Shown: positions 27,135-37,410 of the stretch, piece after piece
Position numbering within the stretch: the first letter of the stretch is position 1
Layout of the letters: each line of letters starts with the position of its first letter
DNA from: Bacillota bacterium
GTDB lineage: Bacteria; Bacillota; UBA994; UBA5500
Length of the DNA stretch: 64,000 nt
Assembly (NCBI GenBank): GCA_029781045.1
Contig: JAKOXL010000053.1
Coordinates: 39,184-103,183, forward strand
Direction: 5' to 3'
The notes under the pieces: generated by a model
Databases searched by the model: none
The model's input: only the letters and a program-made list of their open reading frames with translations
What the model was told of the DNA's origin: nothing
Position numbers and translations under genes: made by a program

Positions 27135-27992
27135 TTAAGTCAACAAACTACTTATGGCAGTGGAAAACTGCTGATAGAGCTCAGCAAACTCTATCAAACG
27201 ACTTTCACTAAGAAGCCGACCATTATCATCAGCCAGTTCCACGAACTGCCTTGCTCCGTCTAGGGCACCTTTGAGCTTATCCACGGCGGCCTCCAACTGG
27301 GTGTGTAGTGTGGTTAAGCTCGACGGGGGTTGAGCTTGCGCCAGAGTGGTTTGGGCTTCCTGTACTTCGGTCTGCAAACTGATGATTTGCTCCCTGTCCA
27401 AACCCTGAGCGGTGAGCAGAAGAGCAAAGACTTCTTCCATTTCGGCAATAGCCGGCTTAACTACAGCAAAATAGGCCCCCTTTTCTCCTGCAATCTGGCC
27501 TTTGCTGGTAGGCCAGGATATTTCCTTAACAAAAGCATCAACTCCTATCGACTTCAACCAGGTGACAAGCGCACCGGCTGCCTCCTGTTCGGCAAAAATG
27601 CCGGCAAAAACCCGGTAAAGCTGACCATCATAATGGTAGGCGGCAGCAGTACCTTGTTCCTGCAAGGTGCTTATTATGGTATTGGCTCCCGCTTGGGTAC
27701 CCACAGCACCCACCTGCGTCAAATAGAACCTAACAGAACGCAGTTCCAGCTGAACCGTCGCATCGGCCGGCGGGTCTTCCTGTTGGTGCTGAGGTTCATT
27801 AACAGTAGGGTCCGGTTGATTACCAATGGACGGTCCATCGCCTCCGGGCGGGATAGGGGCCCAAAGATATCCCTGCAGTAACAAGGTATTAATCATCCAG
27901 CCGCATATGACCGCCAAGGCGCCAACCAAAAGCAGCACGCCCAGTTGTCGCCAGGGAAAAACTCTCTTCTTGGAACGTCGACGTGAACGCAT
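27135..27992 (-). CDS. SPOR-domain membrane protein
   Basis: A 285-residue bitopic protein: a basic N-terminus (MRSRRRSKKR), one membrane helix (18-38), a Pro/Gln-rich linker, a SPOR domain (about 80-165, FYLTQVGAVGTQAGAN and LYRVFAGIFAEQEAA) and a helical C-terminus that may form a coiled coil. SPOR domains bind denuded peptidoglycan at septa or in sporangia. The start has GGAGG ten bases upstream. It directly precedes the hydrogenase-sensor module, a link whose meaning is unclear. Confidence 0.8.
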   Translation of the reverse strand: MRSRRRSKKRVFPWRQLGVLLLVGALAVICGWMINTLLLQGYLWAPIPPGGDGPSIGNQPDPTVNEPQHQQEDPPADATVQLELRSVRFYLTQVGAVGTQAGANTIISTLQEQGTAAAYHYDGQLYRVFAGIFAEQEAAGALVTWLKSIGVDAFVKEISWPTSKGQIAGEKGAYFAVVKPAIAEMEEVFALLLTAQGLDREQIISLQTEVQEAQTTLAQAQPPSSLTTLHTQLEAAVDKLKGALDGARQFVELADDNGRLLSESRLIEFAELYQQFSTAISSLLT

Positions 27993-28078
27993 CTTTCATC
28001 TACCTCCATCCTGTCTAACCTAACTTCGCTGTCAACGTGGGGAATCCCTGCCGCCTTTTGCACCACCCCCAGACAATA

Positions 28079-28106
28079 AAAGGAGCTGTCACACGACAGC
28101 TCCTTT
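28079..28106 (-). terminator. folC terminator (repeated hairpin, copy 2)
   Basis: AAAGGAGCTGTC/GACAGCTCCTTT, a perfect 12-bp stem with a 4-base loop. On the minus strand it continues into TTTTATTG. It lies 71 bases past the folC stop. Confidence 0.8.
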
Positions 28107-28145
28107 ATCTTTGTAATAGTAACCGGCCGTGGTCATGGTGATCGC
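28079..28145 (+). repeat. Dispersed terminator-linked repeat, partial copy F
   Basis: The hairpin is followed by a T-rich spacer and GGCCGTGGTCATGG (28125-28138), resembling the start of the tail in copies B and C. The later blocks are missing, so membership is tentative. Confidence 0.35.
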
Positions 28146-28177
28146 TTGGACGACCTCAGATTCCTAATACAACATCA

Positions 28178-29476
28178 CTAGTGATACGACTTCTTAAGAT
28201 GATCCCTCGCTTCGGCAACGGTATAAAGGGAGCCAGCTATGAGAAGCACTTCATCATCAGACAGCAGGGCCAAAGCCTGATCCACCGCGTCAGCCACACT
28301 TTTGGCTGCGGTGGCAGGAACTTGATGCATCGCCGCCTCCTGTAGAAGCAGCTGCGGATCGGTAGCCCGGCCATAGGCAGGTGCTGTGAAAATCACCCTT
28401 GAGGCGTGGGGTAACAAATGGCCCAACATCTCAGCCCGTGCCTTGTCTTGCAGAATTCCTAACACCATGAAGATTTTCTGACCCGGGAAGTATTCGCGCA
28501 AGGCTTGTTGCAGTGCCAAAGTGCCATGGGGATTATGGGCTCCGTCCACCAGAACAAGTGGTTCTTTTTTCATCACTTCCAGCCTACCGGGCCACCGGGT
28601 GGCAGCTAGTCCTACCCTGCATGCCTGCTCAGGGATCGTAAACCCCCTTTGCCGCAGTTGGCTAATGGCTGCCAAAGCCGTGGCCGCGTTCTTGCATTGG
28701 TGGGCACCCATCAACTGCAGACGCAAATCGTTTAATCGCCAATAGGTATCACTATAATCAAGGCTTTGCTCTTCAAAGGTAAACCAATTGCGTTTATAGG
28801 TAAATTCCTGGCCCAAGCGGTATATTGGAGCCTGTAACTTGGCGGCCGTTTCAGTAATGACAGCCAACGGCTCTTCTTCCTCGACTGCGGTCACCACCGG
28901 CACTTGTAGTTTGATAATGCCGGCTTTTTCCGCCGCAATTTTGCCCAATGTATCCCCCAGCACTTCCGTATGGTCAAGACCCACATTGGTTATGACGCTC
29001 ACAAGGGGCTTAACCACATTGGTGGCATCCAAACGGCCTCCCAGGCCTACTTCCCAGACGATAAAATCAAGACTTAGCTCTCGATAATAGGCCAATGCCA
29101 ATAAGGTGGTAACTTCGAACTGGGTAATGGGACCCAAACTGGATCGATTGACCTCTTCGAAGTAGGGCTTCAAACGTTCCACTAGAGTTGTTAGAGCCTC
29201 CGTGTGGATGTCCTTGCCCTCGGCCCCAATCCGATTAGTAAAGGACTCAAGATATGGAGAAGTGTACATTCCCACCCGATAGCCGGCCGCATGCAATATA
29301 TTATGTATTAGCGCCGTGGTTGAACCCTTGCCATTGGTGCCACCTACATGGATAAAATGCAAATCGGCTTCCGGGTGCCCCAATCGTTCCAAAACCCATT
29401 GCATCCGCTCCAGCCCGGGGCGACTGCCAAAACGACCAAACGATGAAATATAATCTAACGCTGACCGGTAGTCCAT
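28178..29476 (-). CDS. folC: Folylpolyglutamate / dihydrofolate synthase
   Basis: A 432-residue Mur-ligase-type enzyme that adds glutamate to (dihydro)folate using ATP. The P-loop GTNGKGSTTALIHNIL lies near residue 46, the DVGLDHTEVLG-type motif reads TNVGLDHTEVLG, and VLVDGAHNPHGT marks the Mur ligase C-terminal domain. AGGAGG precedes the ATG. The gene is flanked by its own terminators. Confidence 0.93.
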   Translation of the reverse strand: MDYRSALDYISSFGRFGSRPGLERMQWVLERLGHPEADLHFIHVGGTNGKGSTTALIHNILHAAGYRVGMYTSPYLESFTNRIGAEGKDIHTEALTTLVERLKPYFEEVNRSSLGPITQFEVTTLLALAYYRELSLDFIVWEVGLGGRLDATNVVKPLVSVITNVGLDHTEVLGDTLGKIAAEKAGIIKLQVPVVTAVEEEEPLAVITETAAKLQAPIYRLGQEFTYKRNWFTFEEQSLDYSDTYWRLNDLRLQLMGAHQCKNAATALAAISQLRQRGFTIPEQACRVGLAATRWPGRLEVMKKEPLVLVDGAHNPHGTLALQQALREYFPGQKIFMVLGILQDKARAEMLGHLLPHASRVIFTAPAYGRATDPQLLLQEAAMHQVPATAAKSVADAVDQALALLSDDEVLLIAGSLYTVAEARDHLKKSYH

Positions 29477-29520
29477 CCGTATCCCTCCTGTTGCTCTTTT
29501 AGTTTAACGCATACGAGTAG

Positions 29521-29555
29521 AAAAGAAAAAGGGAAGCAGCTCACCTGCTTCCCTT
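29521..29555 (-). terminator. Terminator after the carboxylase subunit gene
   Basis: AAGGGAAGCAG/CTGCTTCCCTT, an 11-bp perfect stem with a 5-base loop, followed on the minus strand by TTTTTCTTTT. A textbook intrinsic terminator 12 bases past the stop. Confidence 0.88.
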
Positions 29556-29567
29556 GAGCGGCGTTGT

Positions 29568-30962
29568 TTATACGGGATACCCGCCCTGCTTGGCCTGTTC
29601 AGCCAGTTCAAAATCCACGTTGTACTTACGGGACTCCCGCTCCTTCAGATACTTGAGGGCCACTTGACCAAAGAGGGCATAGGATAGTACGTCCTCTTCC
29701 TTCTCCATATACAGTGACACTTCTTTTCTGGCAGCCTCCAGCTCAGGCTCCAGAACATCGGCGGGACGAACGGTTATCACTTCGGCATCACCAATAATGC
29801 GGCGACGGAGCTCCTCATTGACCTGTCCCGGTGCCCTACCATAGAGGCCCATGAGATAGTTCTTGACCTCATTGGAAACCATCTTATACCGCTCGCCGGC
29901 AATCACGTTCATAAAGGCCTGGGTACCTACCATTTGACTGAAAGGCGTAACCAATGGAGGATAGCCCAGGTCTTCCCGCACCCGTGGCACTTCTTCCAGA
30001 ACTTCTGGTAACCGATGGATCTGATCACCCAGCTGGGAGATGAAGTTGGAGATCATGCCACCCGGCATCTGGTACCGTAGAACGTTGGTGTTTACTTGAT
30101 AAATGGATGGGTTCTGGGCTTGCGGATATTTCGCCTTGATAGCCGTCAACTTTTCAGAAATGGCGCTAACTAACTCCAGATCCAACCCTGTATCATAGGG
30201 CGTCCCTTCCAATACAGCCACCATTGGCTCAACGGCCGGCTGAGAGGTACCTAGTGCCAAGGGAGATAAGGCACAGTCGACTACGTCGGCTCCGGCCTCA
30301 ATGGCCTTGAGTAGAGTCATACTTGCCATACCCGAGGTATAATGGGTATGCAAGTGGATAGGCACATCCACGAACTCTTTCAAGCGCTTAACCAGCTCAT
30401 AGGCCGTATAAGGTGCCAGAATACCAGCCATGTCCTTGATACACAGAGAGTCAATGCCCACATCCAACAGTTCTTTAACGAAAGATACATAGGTGTCCAT
30501 ATTGTGCACAGGGCTGATGCTGTATACTACCGTTCCCTGCACATGCCCGCCAGCTTCCCGCACCGTGCGCATAGCCAGTTCCATGTTGCGGATGTCATTA
30601 AGACCGTCGAATATGCGCACGATATCCATACCGTTGTCAATTGTACGTTTCAAAAACTCCACTACCACGTCATCGGCATAGTGGCGATAGCCTACCAGAT
30701 TCTGTCCCCTGAGCAGCATTTGCAGTTTGGTGTTAGGCATATATTTACGAATTAGACGCAACCGTTCCCAGGGATCCTCGTTGAGATAGCGCAAGCAGGT
30801 ATCAAAAGTCGCGCCGCCCCACATTTCCACCGATGCAAAACCCACCTGATCCATCATTTCTAGAACCGGAACCATGTCCTCCGTCTTCATGCGGGTAGCC
30901 CATAGCGACTGGTGGCCGTCGCGTAAGGTTGTGTCCGTAATCCCTACTCTCTTTACTGCCAA
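29568..30962 (-). CDS. Oxaloacetate decarboxylase alpha / pyruvate carboxylase subunit B type carboxyltransferase
   Basis: A 464-residue carboxyltransferase. HMGL-like TIM barrel with TDTTLRDGHQSLWATRM, metal ligands in HLHTHYTSG, the lysine motif CIKDMAGIL, and the PYC_OADA domain. The protein ends after ~464 residues without the C-terminal biotin-lysine domain (no MKM), so biotin carrier and partner must be encoded elsewhere. It could serve an oxaloacetate decarboxylase, a transcarboxylase or a two-subunit pyruvate carboxylase. The start is TTG 30962 after AGAGGTGAAAA. Confidence 0.85.
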   Translation of the reverse strand: MAVKRVGITDTTLRDGHQSLWATRMKTEDMVPVLEMMDQVGFASVEMWGGATFDTCLRYLNEDPWERLRLIRKYMPNTKLQMLLRGQNLVGYRHYADDVVVEFLKRTIDNGMDIVRIFDGLNDIRNMELAMRTVREAGGHVQGTVVYSISPVHNMDTYVSFVKELLDVGIDSLCIKDMAGILAPYTAYELVKRLKEFVDVPIHLHTHYTSGMASMTLLKAIEAGADVVDCALSPLALGTSQPAVEPMVAVLEGTPYDTGLDLELVSAISEKLTAIKAKYPQAQNPSIYQVNTNVLRYQMPGGMISNFISQLGDQIHRLPEVLEEVPRVREDLGYPPLVTPFSQMVGTQAFMNVIAGERYKMVSNEVKNYLMGLYGRAPGQVNEELRRRIIGDAEVITVRPADVLEPELEAARKEVSLYMEKEEDVLSYALFGQVALKYLKERESRKYNVDFELAEQAKQGGYPV

Positions 30963-31046
30963 GTCTTTTCACCTCTCGCATTTAAATACAGCTAGCATAT
31001 GCTTTTAGCCTTTGCATACACTCGCTACTGAGACTGTCTTAGGTAC

Positions 31047-31076
31047 ATTGTATACAGAATATATTGGAGGTTGCAA
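31047..31076 (-). promoter_or_regulatory. Predicted promoter of the carboxylase subunit gene
   Basis: Minus strand: TTGCAA (31071-31076), 18 bases, TACAAT (31047-31052), about 80 bases before the start codon. Confidence 0.55.
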
Positions 31077-31124
31077 GCCTATCTGGTAGGATACAGTAAT
31101 TTAACACCACCGAAAGACTCATAC

Positions 31125-31715
31125 CTATTCCTGCTGAAGCACATGGGTAATGGCCTGCCAGAGCTCTGCAACTCCTTGTTTGGTAGCAGCGGAAAACAAT
31201 ATCAAGTCTTCCTGAGCTAACCCAGGTAAGGATGCCAATACTTCTTGCCGGTGCTTTTCTATCTGGGAACGCTTGAGCTTATCTAGCTTATTGGCTACCA
31301 CCAGCCGGGGTCGCTCTAAATCGTGCAAATATCGGAACATGGCTTGATCTAATGCCGTCGGGGGGTGGCGCAGGTCAACAACCTGCAAAACAAGCTTTAG
31401 CGGCCTTCTGCTCTCCAAGTACTCACCTACAAGGCGACTAAAGCGGTTCCGCTCGCTTTGAGACGTTTTGGCGTAGCCATACCCAGGTAAGTCAACCAAG
31501 TAGAAGGCTTCGTTAATAAGATAGAAGTTGGCAGAGCGTGTCTTGCCTGGTTGACTACTGGTGCGGGCTAATGAACGCCGATTGAGCAGGGCGTTGATAA
31601 GCGATGATTTCCCCACGTTAGAGCGACCGACCAAAGCAATCTCCGGCAGCCCCGCTGCCGGATATTGTTCTGCCTTAAAACCACTGAGAGCGTAAGTTGC
31701 CGACTTGATCTTCAT
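31125..31715 (-). CDS. engB: Ribosome biogenesis GTPase EngB (YsxC/YihA)
   Basis: A 196-residue GTPase needed for 50S ribosome assembly. G1 GRSNVGKSSLI, G3 DLPGYG and G4 NKLDKL are present. ATG 31715 has AGGTGA six bases upstream and follows the lonA stop by two bases. The alternative GTG 31721 lies inside lonA. The lonA-engB pairing is widely conserved. Confidence 0.93.
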   Translation of the reverse strand: MKIKSATYALSGFKAEQYPAAGLPEIALVGRSNVGKSSLINALLNRRSLARTSSQPGKTRSANFYLINEAFYLVDLPGYGYAKTSQSERNRFSRLVGEYLESRRPLKLVLQVVDLRHPPTALDQAMFRYLHDLERPRLVVANKLDKLKRSQIEKHRQEVLASLPGLAQEDLILFSAATKQGVAELWQAITHVLQQE

Positions 31716-31717
31716 AC

Positions 31718-34039
31718 TCACTCACCTATTAACGCCGTGGCCAAGACCTGATCCATGTGGTCAGCGAAGACAAAATTCAATTGGCGTCGAACATTGGGGG
31801 GTAACTCGCTGAGGTCACGCCGATTATCGGTGGGCAAGATGATGGTCCTTATTCCCGCCCGATGAGCTGCCAATGCCTTTTCTTTCAGTCCACCTATAGG
31901 TAACACCCGGCCGCGCAAAGTTACTTCTCCCGTCATAGCCACATCTCGTCGTACTGGACGGGAAGACAGAGCAGATGCTAGCGCAGTGGCCATAGTAATA
32001 CCCGCAGAAGGGCCGTCTTTCGGGATCGCCCCCTCTGGCACGTGAATATGCACATCTCGGGTACTATGAAAATCTGGATCTACACCTAAGTCGGCTGCCC
32101 GTGAGCGCACATAACTGGTGGCAGCTTGGGCTGACTCCCGCATCACATCTCCCAGCTTACCAGTAAGAATCAGTTTGCCCGTACCTGGCATCACCGTTAC
32201 CTCCACTGGAGCCGTATCCCCACCCACTTCGGTCCAAACCAAGGCTGTTGCCACACCGATCTGATCCCGCTGTTCGGCCAAATTGTAGCGGTAACGCTCT
32301 GTGCCCAGATAGGTGGCTATGTTCTGGGCCGTAACTTTAGCCACCGTCTCGGGCCGACGCACCACTTCTTTAGCCACTTTGCGGCATACAGCGGCTATTT
32401 CCCGTTCCAACTGGCGCACACCGGCTTCCCGGGTATACTCGCGGATAATCTTGCGAATAGCCCCTTCACTCATATGCAACTGTTCTTTGCTGAGCCCATG
32501 GGCCTGCAACTGTTTGGGTAGTAGATGTCGCCAGGCAATCTGATACTTCTCTTCTTCCGTATAGCTGGTGATGTCCAGCACCTCCATACGGTCCAGTAGG
32601 GGCTTGGGAATGGTGTGGATGGTATTGGCCGTGGTGATAAACAACACCGCTGACAAATCAAAGGGGACCTCCAAGTAATGGTCGACGAAGGCCACATTTT
32701 GCTCCGGATCCAATACCTCCAGCAAAGCAGCCGACGGGTCACCTCTGAAGTCGGTACTCATTTTGTCGATTTCATCCAAGAGGAATACGGGGTTGCGGGT
32801 ACCCACTTGACGCATGGCCTGAATAATTCGTCCGGGCATGGCCCCCACATAGGTGCGCCGATGACCGCGTATCTCGGCCTCATCTCTCACACCTCCCAAG
32901 GAGATGCGGGCAAATCTGCGATCAAGGGCCCGCGCCACTGACCGAGCCAAGGAGGTCTTACCTACCCCTGGGGGACCCACCAAGCAGATGATGGGACCTT
33001 TAATGTTGGTAGCCAGCTGGCGAACGGCGAGAAACTCCACTATCCGTTCCTTCACCTTCGTAAGACCATAATGATCCTCATCCAGAATTCGCTCGGCTAG
33101 ATTAATGTCCAGTCTATCAGTGGACGCCTCTTTCCAAGGCAACGATAACAGCCAATCCAAGTAGTTCCGCACTACGACGCCTTCGGCTACGCCCGGTGGA
33201 ATCTTTTCCAAGCGGTCTATTTCCTTTTCGGCCTTTTCTCTCACCCGCTCGGGCAAGTCCAGTTCTAAGAGCTTATCTCGCAGCTCGTCGGCTTCACTTG
33301 CCCTTTCGTCTTTTTGACCCAACTCCTTTTGAATGGCCTTCAGCTGCTCCCGCAAGTAGTACTCCTTTTGGTTACGTTCCATCTGCTTCCGTACCTGCAA
33401 CACTATCTTCCGCTCCAGTTCCAATATTTCCAGCTCGCGGGTAACTATGTTGCACATCTTTTCCAAACGCTCAGCGGGATCTATGCTCTCCAATATCTGC
33501 TGCTTATCCGTGGCACTCAAAGTAAAGTGGGCAGCAATCACATCGGCCAAACGACCAGGCTCGTTGATGCTGTTCACCGTCTCTAAGGTATCGGCCGGCA
33601 CCTTTTTCGATAGCTTGGCGTATTCTTCAAAGGCTTGCAAAAGGGCACGCATCAGCGCCTCTTCCTGCACATTCTTGACGGTTTCCGGTTCATGTATGGG
33701 AATAACTCGGACTCGGTAGTAGCCCTGTACCTCCTCGTAGGATTGAATGAGAGCCCGCGTCAAACCCTCTACTAGGACTCGTACTGTGCCTCCCGGGAGT
33801 TTGATCAGCTGCTTAACATGAGCGATTGTGCCCATCTGGTAAATACCATCGGGCATAGGTTCCTCCTGTTGCACGTCCTTTTGGGCAGCCAGCATTATCT
33901 GCCCATCGTCAAGCATGGCTTGTTCGAGAGCTGCAATCGACTTATCACGCCCCACATCTAGATTAAGAATGGTATAGGGAAATATCACATAACCTCTGAG
34001 GGGCAATAGAGGGTAGGTCTTCACGTCCGATGCTGTCAT
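31718..34039 (-). CDS. lon: ATP-dependent protease LonA
   Basis: A 773-residue cytoplasmic AAA+ protease degrading damaged and regulatory proteins. LAN substrate-binding domain (~10-200), coiled coil, AAA+ module with Walker [12 protein letters not shown] and Walker [10 protein letters not shown], and a C-terminal S16 protease domain with [14 protein letters not shown] (catalytic Ser) and the downstream catalytic Lys in [17 protein letters not shown] lies 11 bases before the ATG. A hairpin at 34086-34111 sits in its leader. Confidence 0.95.
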   Translation of the reverse strand: MTASDVKTYPLLPLRGYVIFPYTILNLDVGRDKSIAALEQAMLDDGQIMLAAQKDVQQEEPMPDGIYQMGTIAHVKQLIKLPGGTVRVLVEGLTRALIQSYEEVQGYYRVRVIPIHEPETVKNVQEEALMRALLQAFEEYAKLSKKVPADTLETVNSINEPGRLADVIAAHFTLSATDKQQILESIDPAERLEKMCNIVTRELEILELERKIVLQVRKQMERNQKEYYLREQLKAIQKELGQKDERASEADELRDKLLELDLPERVREKAEKEIDRLEKIPPGVAEGVVVRNYLDWLLSLPWKEASTDRLDINLAERILDEDHYGLTKVKERIVEFLAVRQLATNIKGPIICLVGPPGVGKTSLARSVARALDRRFARISLGGVRDEAEIRGHRRTYVGAMPGRIIQAMRQVGTRNPVFLLDEIDKMSTDFRGDPSAALLEVLDPEQNVAFVDHYLEVPFDLSAVLFITTANTIHTIPKPLLDRMEVLDITSYTEEEKYQIAWRHLLPKQLQAHGLSKEQLHMSEGAIRKIIREYTREAGVRQLEREIAAVCRKVAKEVVRRPETVAKVTAQNIATYLGTERYRYNLAEQRDQIGVATALVWTEVGGDTAPVEVTVMPGTGKLILTGKLGDVMRESAQAATSYVRSRAADLGVDPDFHSTRDVHIHVPEGAIPKDGPSAGITMATALASALSSRPVRRDVAMTGEVTLRGRVLPIGGLKEKALAAHRAGIRTIILPTDNRRDLSELPPNVRRQLNFVFADHMDQVLATALIGE

Positions 34040-34085
34040 TTATGCCAACACCTCCAAGGCAGCGTATTTCTGATAAGAATTAACG

Positions 34086-34111
34086 GACGCCTACCGGCAG
34101 CATGAGGCGTC
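34086..34111 (-). promoter_or_regulatory. Hairpin in the lonA leader
   Basis: GACGCCT (34086-34092) pairs with AGGCGTC (34105-34111) around a 12-base loop, about 50 bases upstream of lonA. No T-run follows. It does not match CIRCE or the CtsR operator. Confidence 0.35.
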
Positions 34112-34220
34112 TCGGCTTAACTATTCGCTTCTTCCATAAGCTTTCCCTGCAAACAGGAAACCTAAAGGATCTGCCGCAACAAGACCCCCCACAACCAGAT
34201 AACATTACCGAGAAAAATGG

Positions 34221-34338
34221 GCCGTCGCTGCCTTGGCCAACTGAACTCATTCTGGCCGAGGTTGGGCACAGGCGCTCTATGACCACGGTTCTCCGGAATA
34301 CAACGAAAAAAGGGAGCTGTTTTGCGACAGCCCCTTTT
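34221..34338 (-). repeat. Dispersed terminator-linked repeat, copy B
   Basis: Read on the minus strand: hairpin, T-run, TTCCGG, GGTCAT (34279-34284), GAGCGCCTGTGCCC (34264-34277), GAATGAG (34246-34252), CCAAGGCAGCGACGGC. This follows copy C block by block. The distal GGCTCCCTCG block was not found. It occupies most of the 348-base gap between lonB and lonA, apart from the lonA leader hairpin. Confidence 0.65.
34304..34338 (-). terminator. lonB terminator (repeated hairpin, copy 3)
   Basis: Minus strand: AAAAGGGGCTGT pairs with ACAGCTCCCTTTT (one bulged base), followed by a T-run. It lies ~50 bases past the lonB stop. Confidence 0.75.
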
Positions 34339-34387
34339 CCTACGGTAATGCACGTGCAGCTATCAGCGCCCCAAAACCTGTCAGCGG

Positions 34388-36016
34388 TTAACCAACAGCT
34401 CTTTCTCTTTGTAACAAGGCGTACTTAAGCGCTTCTTCTAAAGTACTAATAGGGATAACCTCAATGGGAAACTTACGATAGATTTCTTGGTAATTGTCTT
34501 TGGGTATCAAGACCCGGCTGGCGCCGGCCTCAATAGCCGCTTGGATTTTGACCACCGTACCGCCCACCGGTTTGATCATTCCCCGGATCGAAATCTCGCC
34601 GGTCATAGCCACCTTGTTATCCACGGGCGTTTTTGTCAGGGCGGAATAAATAGCTACTGCCATAGTTACTCCAGCGGAAGGTCCATCCACTGGTCGCCCG
34701 CCAGGGAAGTTTACATGAATATCATAATCGTCCCGGGAGAAGTCCAGCACTTGCCGCAAGGCGGTCAGCACATTTTGTACCGATTCTTTCGCCATGCTTT
34801 GCCTCCGGATCACGTGGCGGGAGTCACCGATTTCCTCCTCATCGGCTATACCAGTCACAATAATGCGTCCATCTTTATTGGTAACTGGTATGGCGGTTAC
34901 TTCTATTTCCAGCAAAGCTCCTGCGCTAGGGCCAACTACAGCCAATCCATTGGCAAGACCCACCTGCGGTTCCGCCGGAATCTTCTGCTCATAGCGGGGG
35001 CTGTATTGACCACTGTTCACAACCCACTCGGCATCCTCCACCGACACGTAATGCCTACCCGCCTCGATGGCCAGGCCAGCAGCTATCTGTACCATATTTA
35101 CTGCTTCCCGTCCGTTACCAGCGTACTTACGAATAACGGCTTCAGCCGTCTCAGGTAAACCCACCCCTATTTTGCGAGCTGCATTCTGTGCTATTTGGCC
35201 GATTTCGTGGGGTGTTAGAGGGCGAAAGAAGATTTCCAAACAGCGGGAGCGTATGGCTGGTGAAATCTCTTCTGGCAAGCGGGTTGTTGCCCCCACCAGG
35301 CGAAAGTCGGCGGGCAGGCCCTTCTGAAATATATCATGAATATGTTGTGGAATATTGGTGTCTTCCGAGCTATAGTAGGCGCTCTCCAAGAAGACCTTCC
35401 TGTCCTCTAAAACCTTTAGCAACTTATTCAGCTGTACCGTGTGTAGCTCACCTATTTCATCTATGAACAGAATACCACCATGGGCCTTCGTAACCGCTCC
35501 CGGCTTAGGTTGAGGAATGCCCGCCACACCCATAGCACCAGCCCCTTGATAAATGGGGTCGTGGACGGAACCGATGAGAGGGTCAGCAATACCACGCTCA
35601 TCGAAGCGGGCGGTGGTAGCATCAACTTCAACAAACTTGGCATCTGGGCCGAAAGGCGAACTGGACTGCTTCTTCGCTTCTTCCAGCACGATGCGGGCGG
35701 CCGCTGTTTTCCCTACCCCGGGGGGGCCGTAGATTATTACATGCTGTGGATTAGGGCCGCATAGAGCAGCACGTAGAGCCCGTAGTCCATCTTCCTGGCC
35801 AATGATCTCGGAAAAGCTGGCGGGGCGGGTTTTCTCAGACAAGGGTTCGCTGAGTGAAATCTGCCGCAACCGTCTTAGCTTTTCCAGCTCTTTACGCGAC
35901 TCCCGTTCTATGGCGATCTTATTGCTCTGTTGCGTACGTAGCAGATTGAGAAAGTACAGACCTATGACTATGGCAAAGAATACTTGCAGAATTGCAAGCG
36001 CGCTTCCGAAGTCCAT
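34388..36016 (-). CDS. lonB: Membrane-linked ATP-dependent protease LonB
   Basis: A 542-residue Lon-type protease, forespore-associated in Bacillus. It has an N-terminal hydrophobic segment (residues 5-25), an AAA+ module with [11 protein letters not shown] and ILFIDEIGEL, and an S16 protease domain with VDGPSAGVTMAVA (catalytic Ser) and the late catalytic Lys in GGTVVKIQAAIEAG. It lacks the LAN domain of LonA. Tandem lonB-lonA after clpX is the standard order in spore formers. Confidence 0.93.
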   Translation of the reverse strand: MDFGSALAILQVFFAIVIGLYFLNLLRTQQSNKIAIERESRKELEKLRRLRQISLSEPLSEKTRPASFSEIIGQEDGLRALRAALCGPNPQHVIIYGPPGVGKTAAARIVLEEAKKQSSSPFGPDAKFVEVDATTARFDERGIADPLIGSVHDPIYQGAGAMGVAGIPQPKPGAVTKAHGGILFIDEIGELHTVQLNKLLKVLEDRKVFLESAYYSSEDTNIPQHIHDIFQKGLPADFRLVGATTRLPEEISPAIRSRCLEIFFRPLTPHEIGQIAQNAARKIGVGLPETAEAVIRKYAGNGREAVNMVQIAAGLAIEAGRHYVSVEDAEWVVNSGQYSPRYEQKIPAEPQVGLANGLAVVGPSAGALLEIEVTAIPVTNKDGRIIVTGIADEEEIGDSRHVIRRQSMAKESVQNVLTALRQVLDFSRDDYDIHVNFPGGRPVDGPSAGVTMAVAIYSALTKTPVDNKVAMTGEISIRGMIKPVGGTVVKIQAAIEAGASRVLIPKDNYQEIYRKFPIEVIPISTLEEALKYALLQRERAVG

Positions 36017-36045
36017 AATTCACCATCCTTGCTCGCCAATAATCA

Positions 36046-36073
36046 TTTATAGTATGGACTGAGCGCTCTGCAA
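36046..36073 (-). promoter_or_regulatory. Predicted lonB promoter
   Basis: Minus strand: TTGCAG (36068-36073), 16 bases, TATAAA (36046-36051), about 30 bases before the lonB ATG. A sporulation sigma factor could be used instead; the spacing here is that of the housekeeping type. Confidence 0.45.
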
Positions 36074-36100
36074 TTAACCTTCTTTTTCCTTTCTTTCGGG

Positions 36101-36132
36101 CAAAAAAGACTGCGGGCCCTAGGCCCGCAGTC
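36101..36132 (-). terminator. clpX terminator
   Basis: GACTGCGGGCC/GGCCCGCAGTC, a perfect 11-bp stem with a 3-base loop, followed by TTTTTT on the minus strand, 4 bases past the clpX stop. Confidence 0.88.
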
Positions 36133-36136
36133 GGTG

Positions 36137-37387
36137 TTAAGCCGTATCTTGCTTTTTCTTACGACTGCCAGTGATTAGGAGAGGCGGCTCATGGTTGGCG
36201 ATCGTTTCCTCCGTGACCACACACTTCTTCACATCGGTGCGGGAAGGAATGTCATACATTACGTCCAGCATAGCCCTTTCCAGAATGGACCGCAGACCGC
36301 GAGCACCCGTATTGCGTGAAATAGCTTCTTTAGCTATGGCACGCAGCGCCTCATCCTTGAACTCAAGGGTTACGCCATCCAGCTCGAACATACGTTGATA
36401 CTGCTTGGTAAGGGCGTTCTTGGGTTCGGTAAGAACGCGGATGAGAGCATCCTCATCCAAATCGTCGAGCGTAGCTATTACTGGTACACGCCCCACGAAC
36501 TCAGGAATCAAACCGAACTTAAGCAAGTCGGCCGGCTGCACTTGTCGGAGGACATCCCCCAACTTCATCTCTTTCTTGCTCTTCACATCGGCTCCAAAAC
36601 CCATGGATCTTTCCCCGATGCGGTTCTGTATGATCTTCTCCAGACCAGCGAAGGCACCGCCCAGGATGAACAAGATATTAGTCGTGTTAATCTGGATAAA
36701 CTCCTGATGCGGGTGCTTGCGTCCTCCTTGAGGGGGAACGCTGGCTATAGTGCCTTCCAAGATCTTCAGCAACGCTTGCTGCACGCCTTCACCGGAAACA
36801 TCCCGAGTTATAGACGGATTCTCTGATTTGCGAGCAATTTTGTCGACTTCGTCGATGTAGATTATCCCCTTTTCGGCCCGTTCAATATCGTAATCAGCAG
36901 CCTGAATCAACCGCAGTAAAATGTTCTCCACATCCTCGCCCACATAACCGGCTTCGGTAAGGGAAGTAGCATCGGCTATGGCAAAAGGCACATTGAGGAT
37001 ACGAGCAAGATTCTGGGCTAAATAGGTCTTACCTACACCCGTAGGACCTACTAGCAGAATGTTGCTTTTCTGCAACTCCACATCGTCTTTCTTACTGCCT
37101 GAATGAATCCGCTTATAGTGGTTATAAACGGCCACCGACAATATCTTCTTAGCCTCGTCTTGACCAATAACCCATTGGTCCAAGGCAGCTTTAATCTCTT
37201 TTGGCTTAGGAACCTCTTTTAGATCTATATCGCTATGAAGGGTCTCTTCATCCACGATCTCCATACAGAGCTCGATGCACTCGTCACAAATATAAACCCC
37301 AGGGCCTGCTACCAGTTTCTTGACCTGGTCTTGAGACTTTCCGCAAAACGAGCATTTAACTACGTTTTTGTCATCATACTTCAGCAT
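36137..37387 (-). CDS. clpX: ClpXP protease ATPase subunit ClpX
   Basis: A 416-residue AAA+ unfoldase that feeds substrates to ClpP. N-terminal zinc-binding domain (CSFCGK near 12 and CDECIELC near 34), Walker [13 protein letters not shown], Walker [12 protein letters not shown], the pore loop GYVGED and the ClpP-binding IGF-type loop region ([15 protein letters not shown]). It follows clpP by 23 bases. Confidence 0.96.
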   Translation of the reverse strand: MLKYDDKNVVKCSFCGKSQDQVKKLVAGPGVYICDECIELCMEIVDEETLHSDIDLKEVPKPKEIKAALDQWVIGQDEAKKILSVAVYNHYKRIHSGSKKDDVELQKSNILLVGPTGVGKTYLAQNLARILNVPFAIADATSLTEAGYVGEDVENILLRLIQAADYDIERAEKGIIYIDEVDKIARKSENPSITRDVSGEGVQQALLKILEGTIASVPPQGGRKHPHQEFIQINTTNILFILGGAFAGLEKIIQNRIGERSMGFGADVKSKKEMKLGDVLRQVQPADLLKFGLIPEFVGRVPVIATLDDLDEDALIRVLTEPKNALTKQYQRMFELDGVTLEFKDEALRAIAKEAISRNTGARGLRSILERAMLDVMYDIPSRTDVKKCVVTEETIANHEPPLLITGSRKKKQDTA

Positions 37388-37410
37388 ATTTCACCCGCTC
37401 CCCGGATTCT

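Noticed and set aside
27330..27881. 183-codon plus-strand frame opposite the SPOR gene
   Set aside because: No family resemblance and no start signal; antisense shadow of a convincing minus-strand gene.
34487..35158. 223-codon plus-strand frame inside lonB
   Set aside because: Antisense to the conserved LonB AAA+ and protease domains; no ribosome site.
31718..36016. Tandem Lon proteases as a novelty
   Set aside because: clpX-lonB-lonA-engB is a standard order in spore-forming Bacillota.
36395..36826. 143-codon plus-strand frame inside clpX
   Set aside because: clpX is intact on the other strand with all motifs; this is a shadow.
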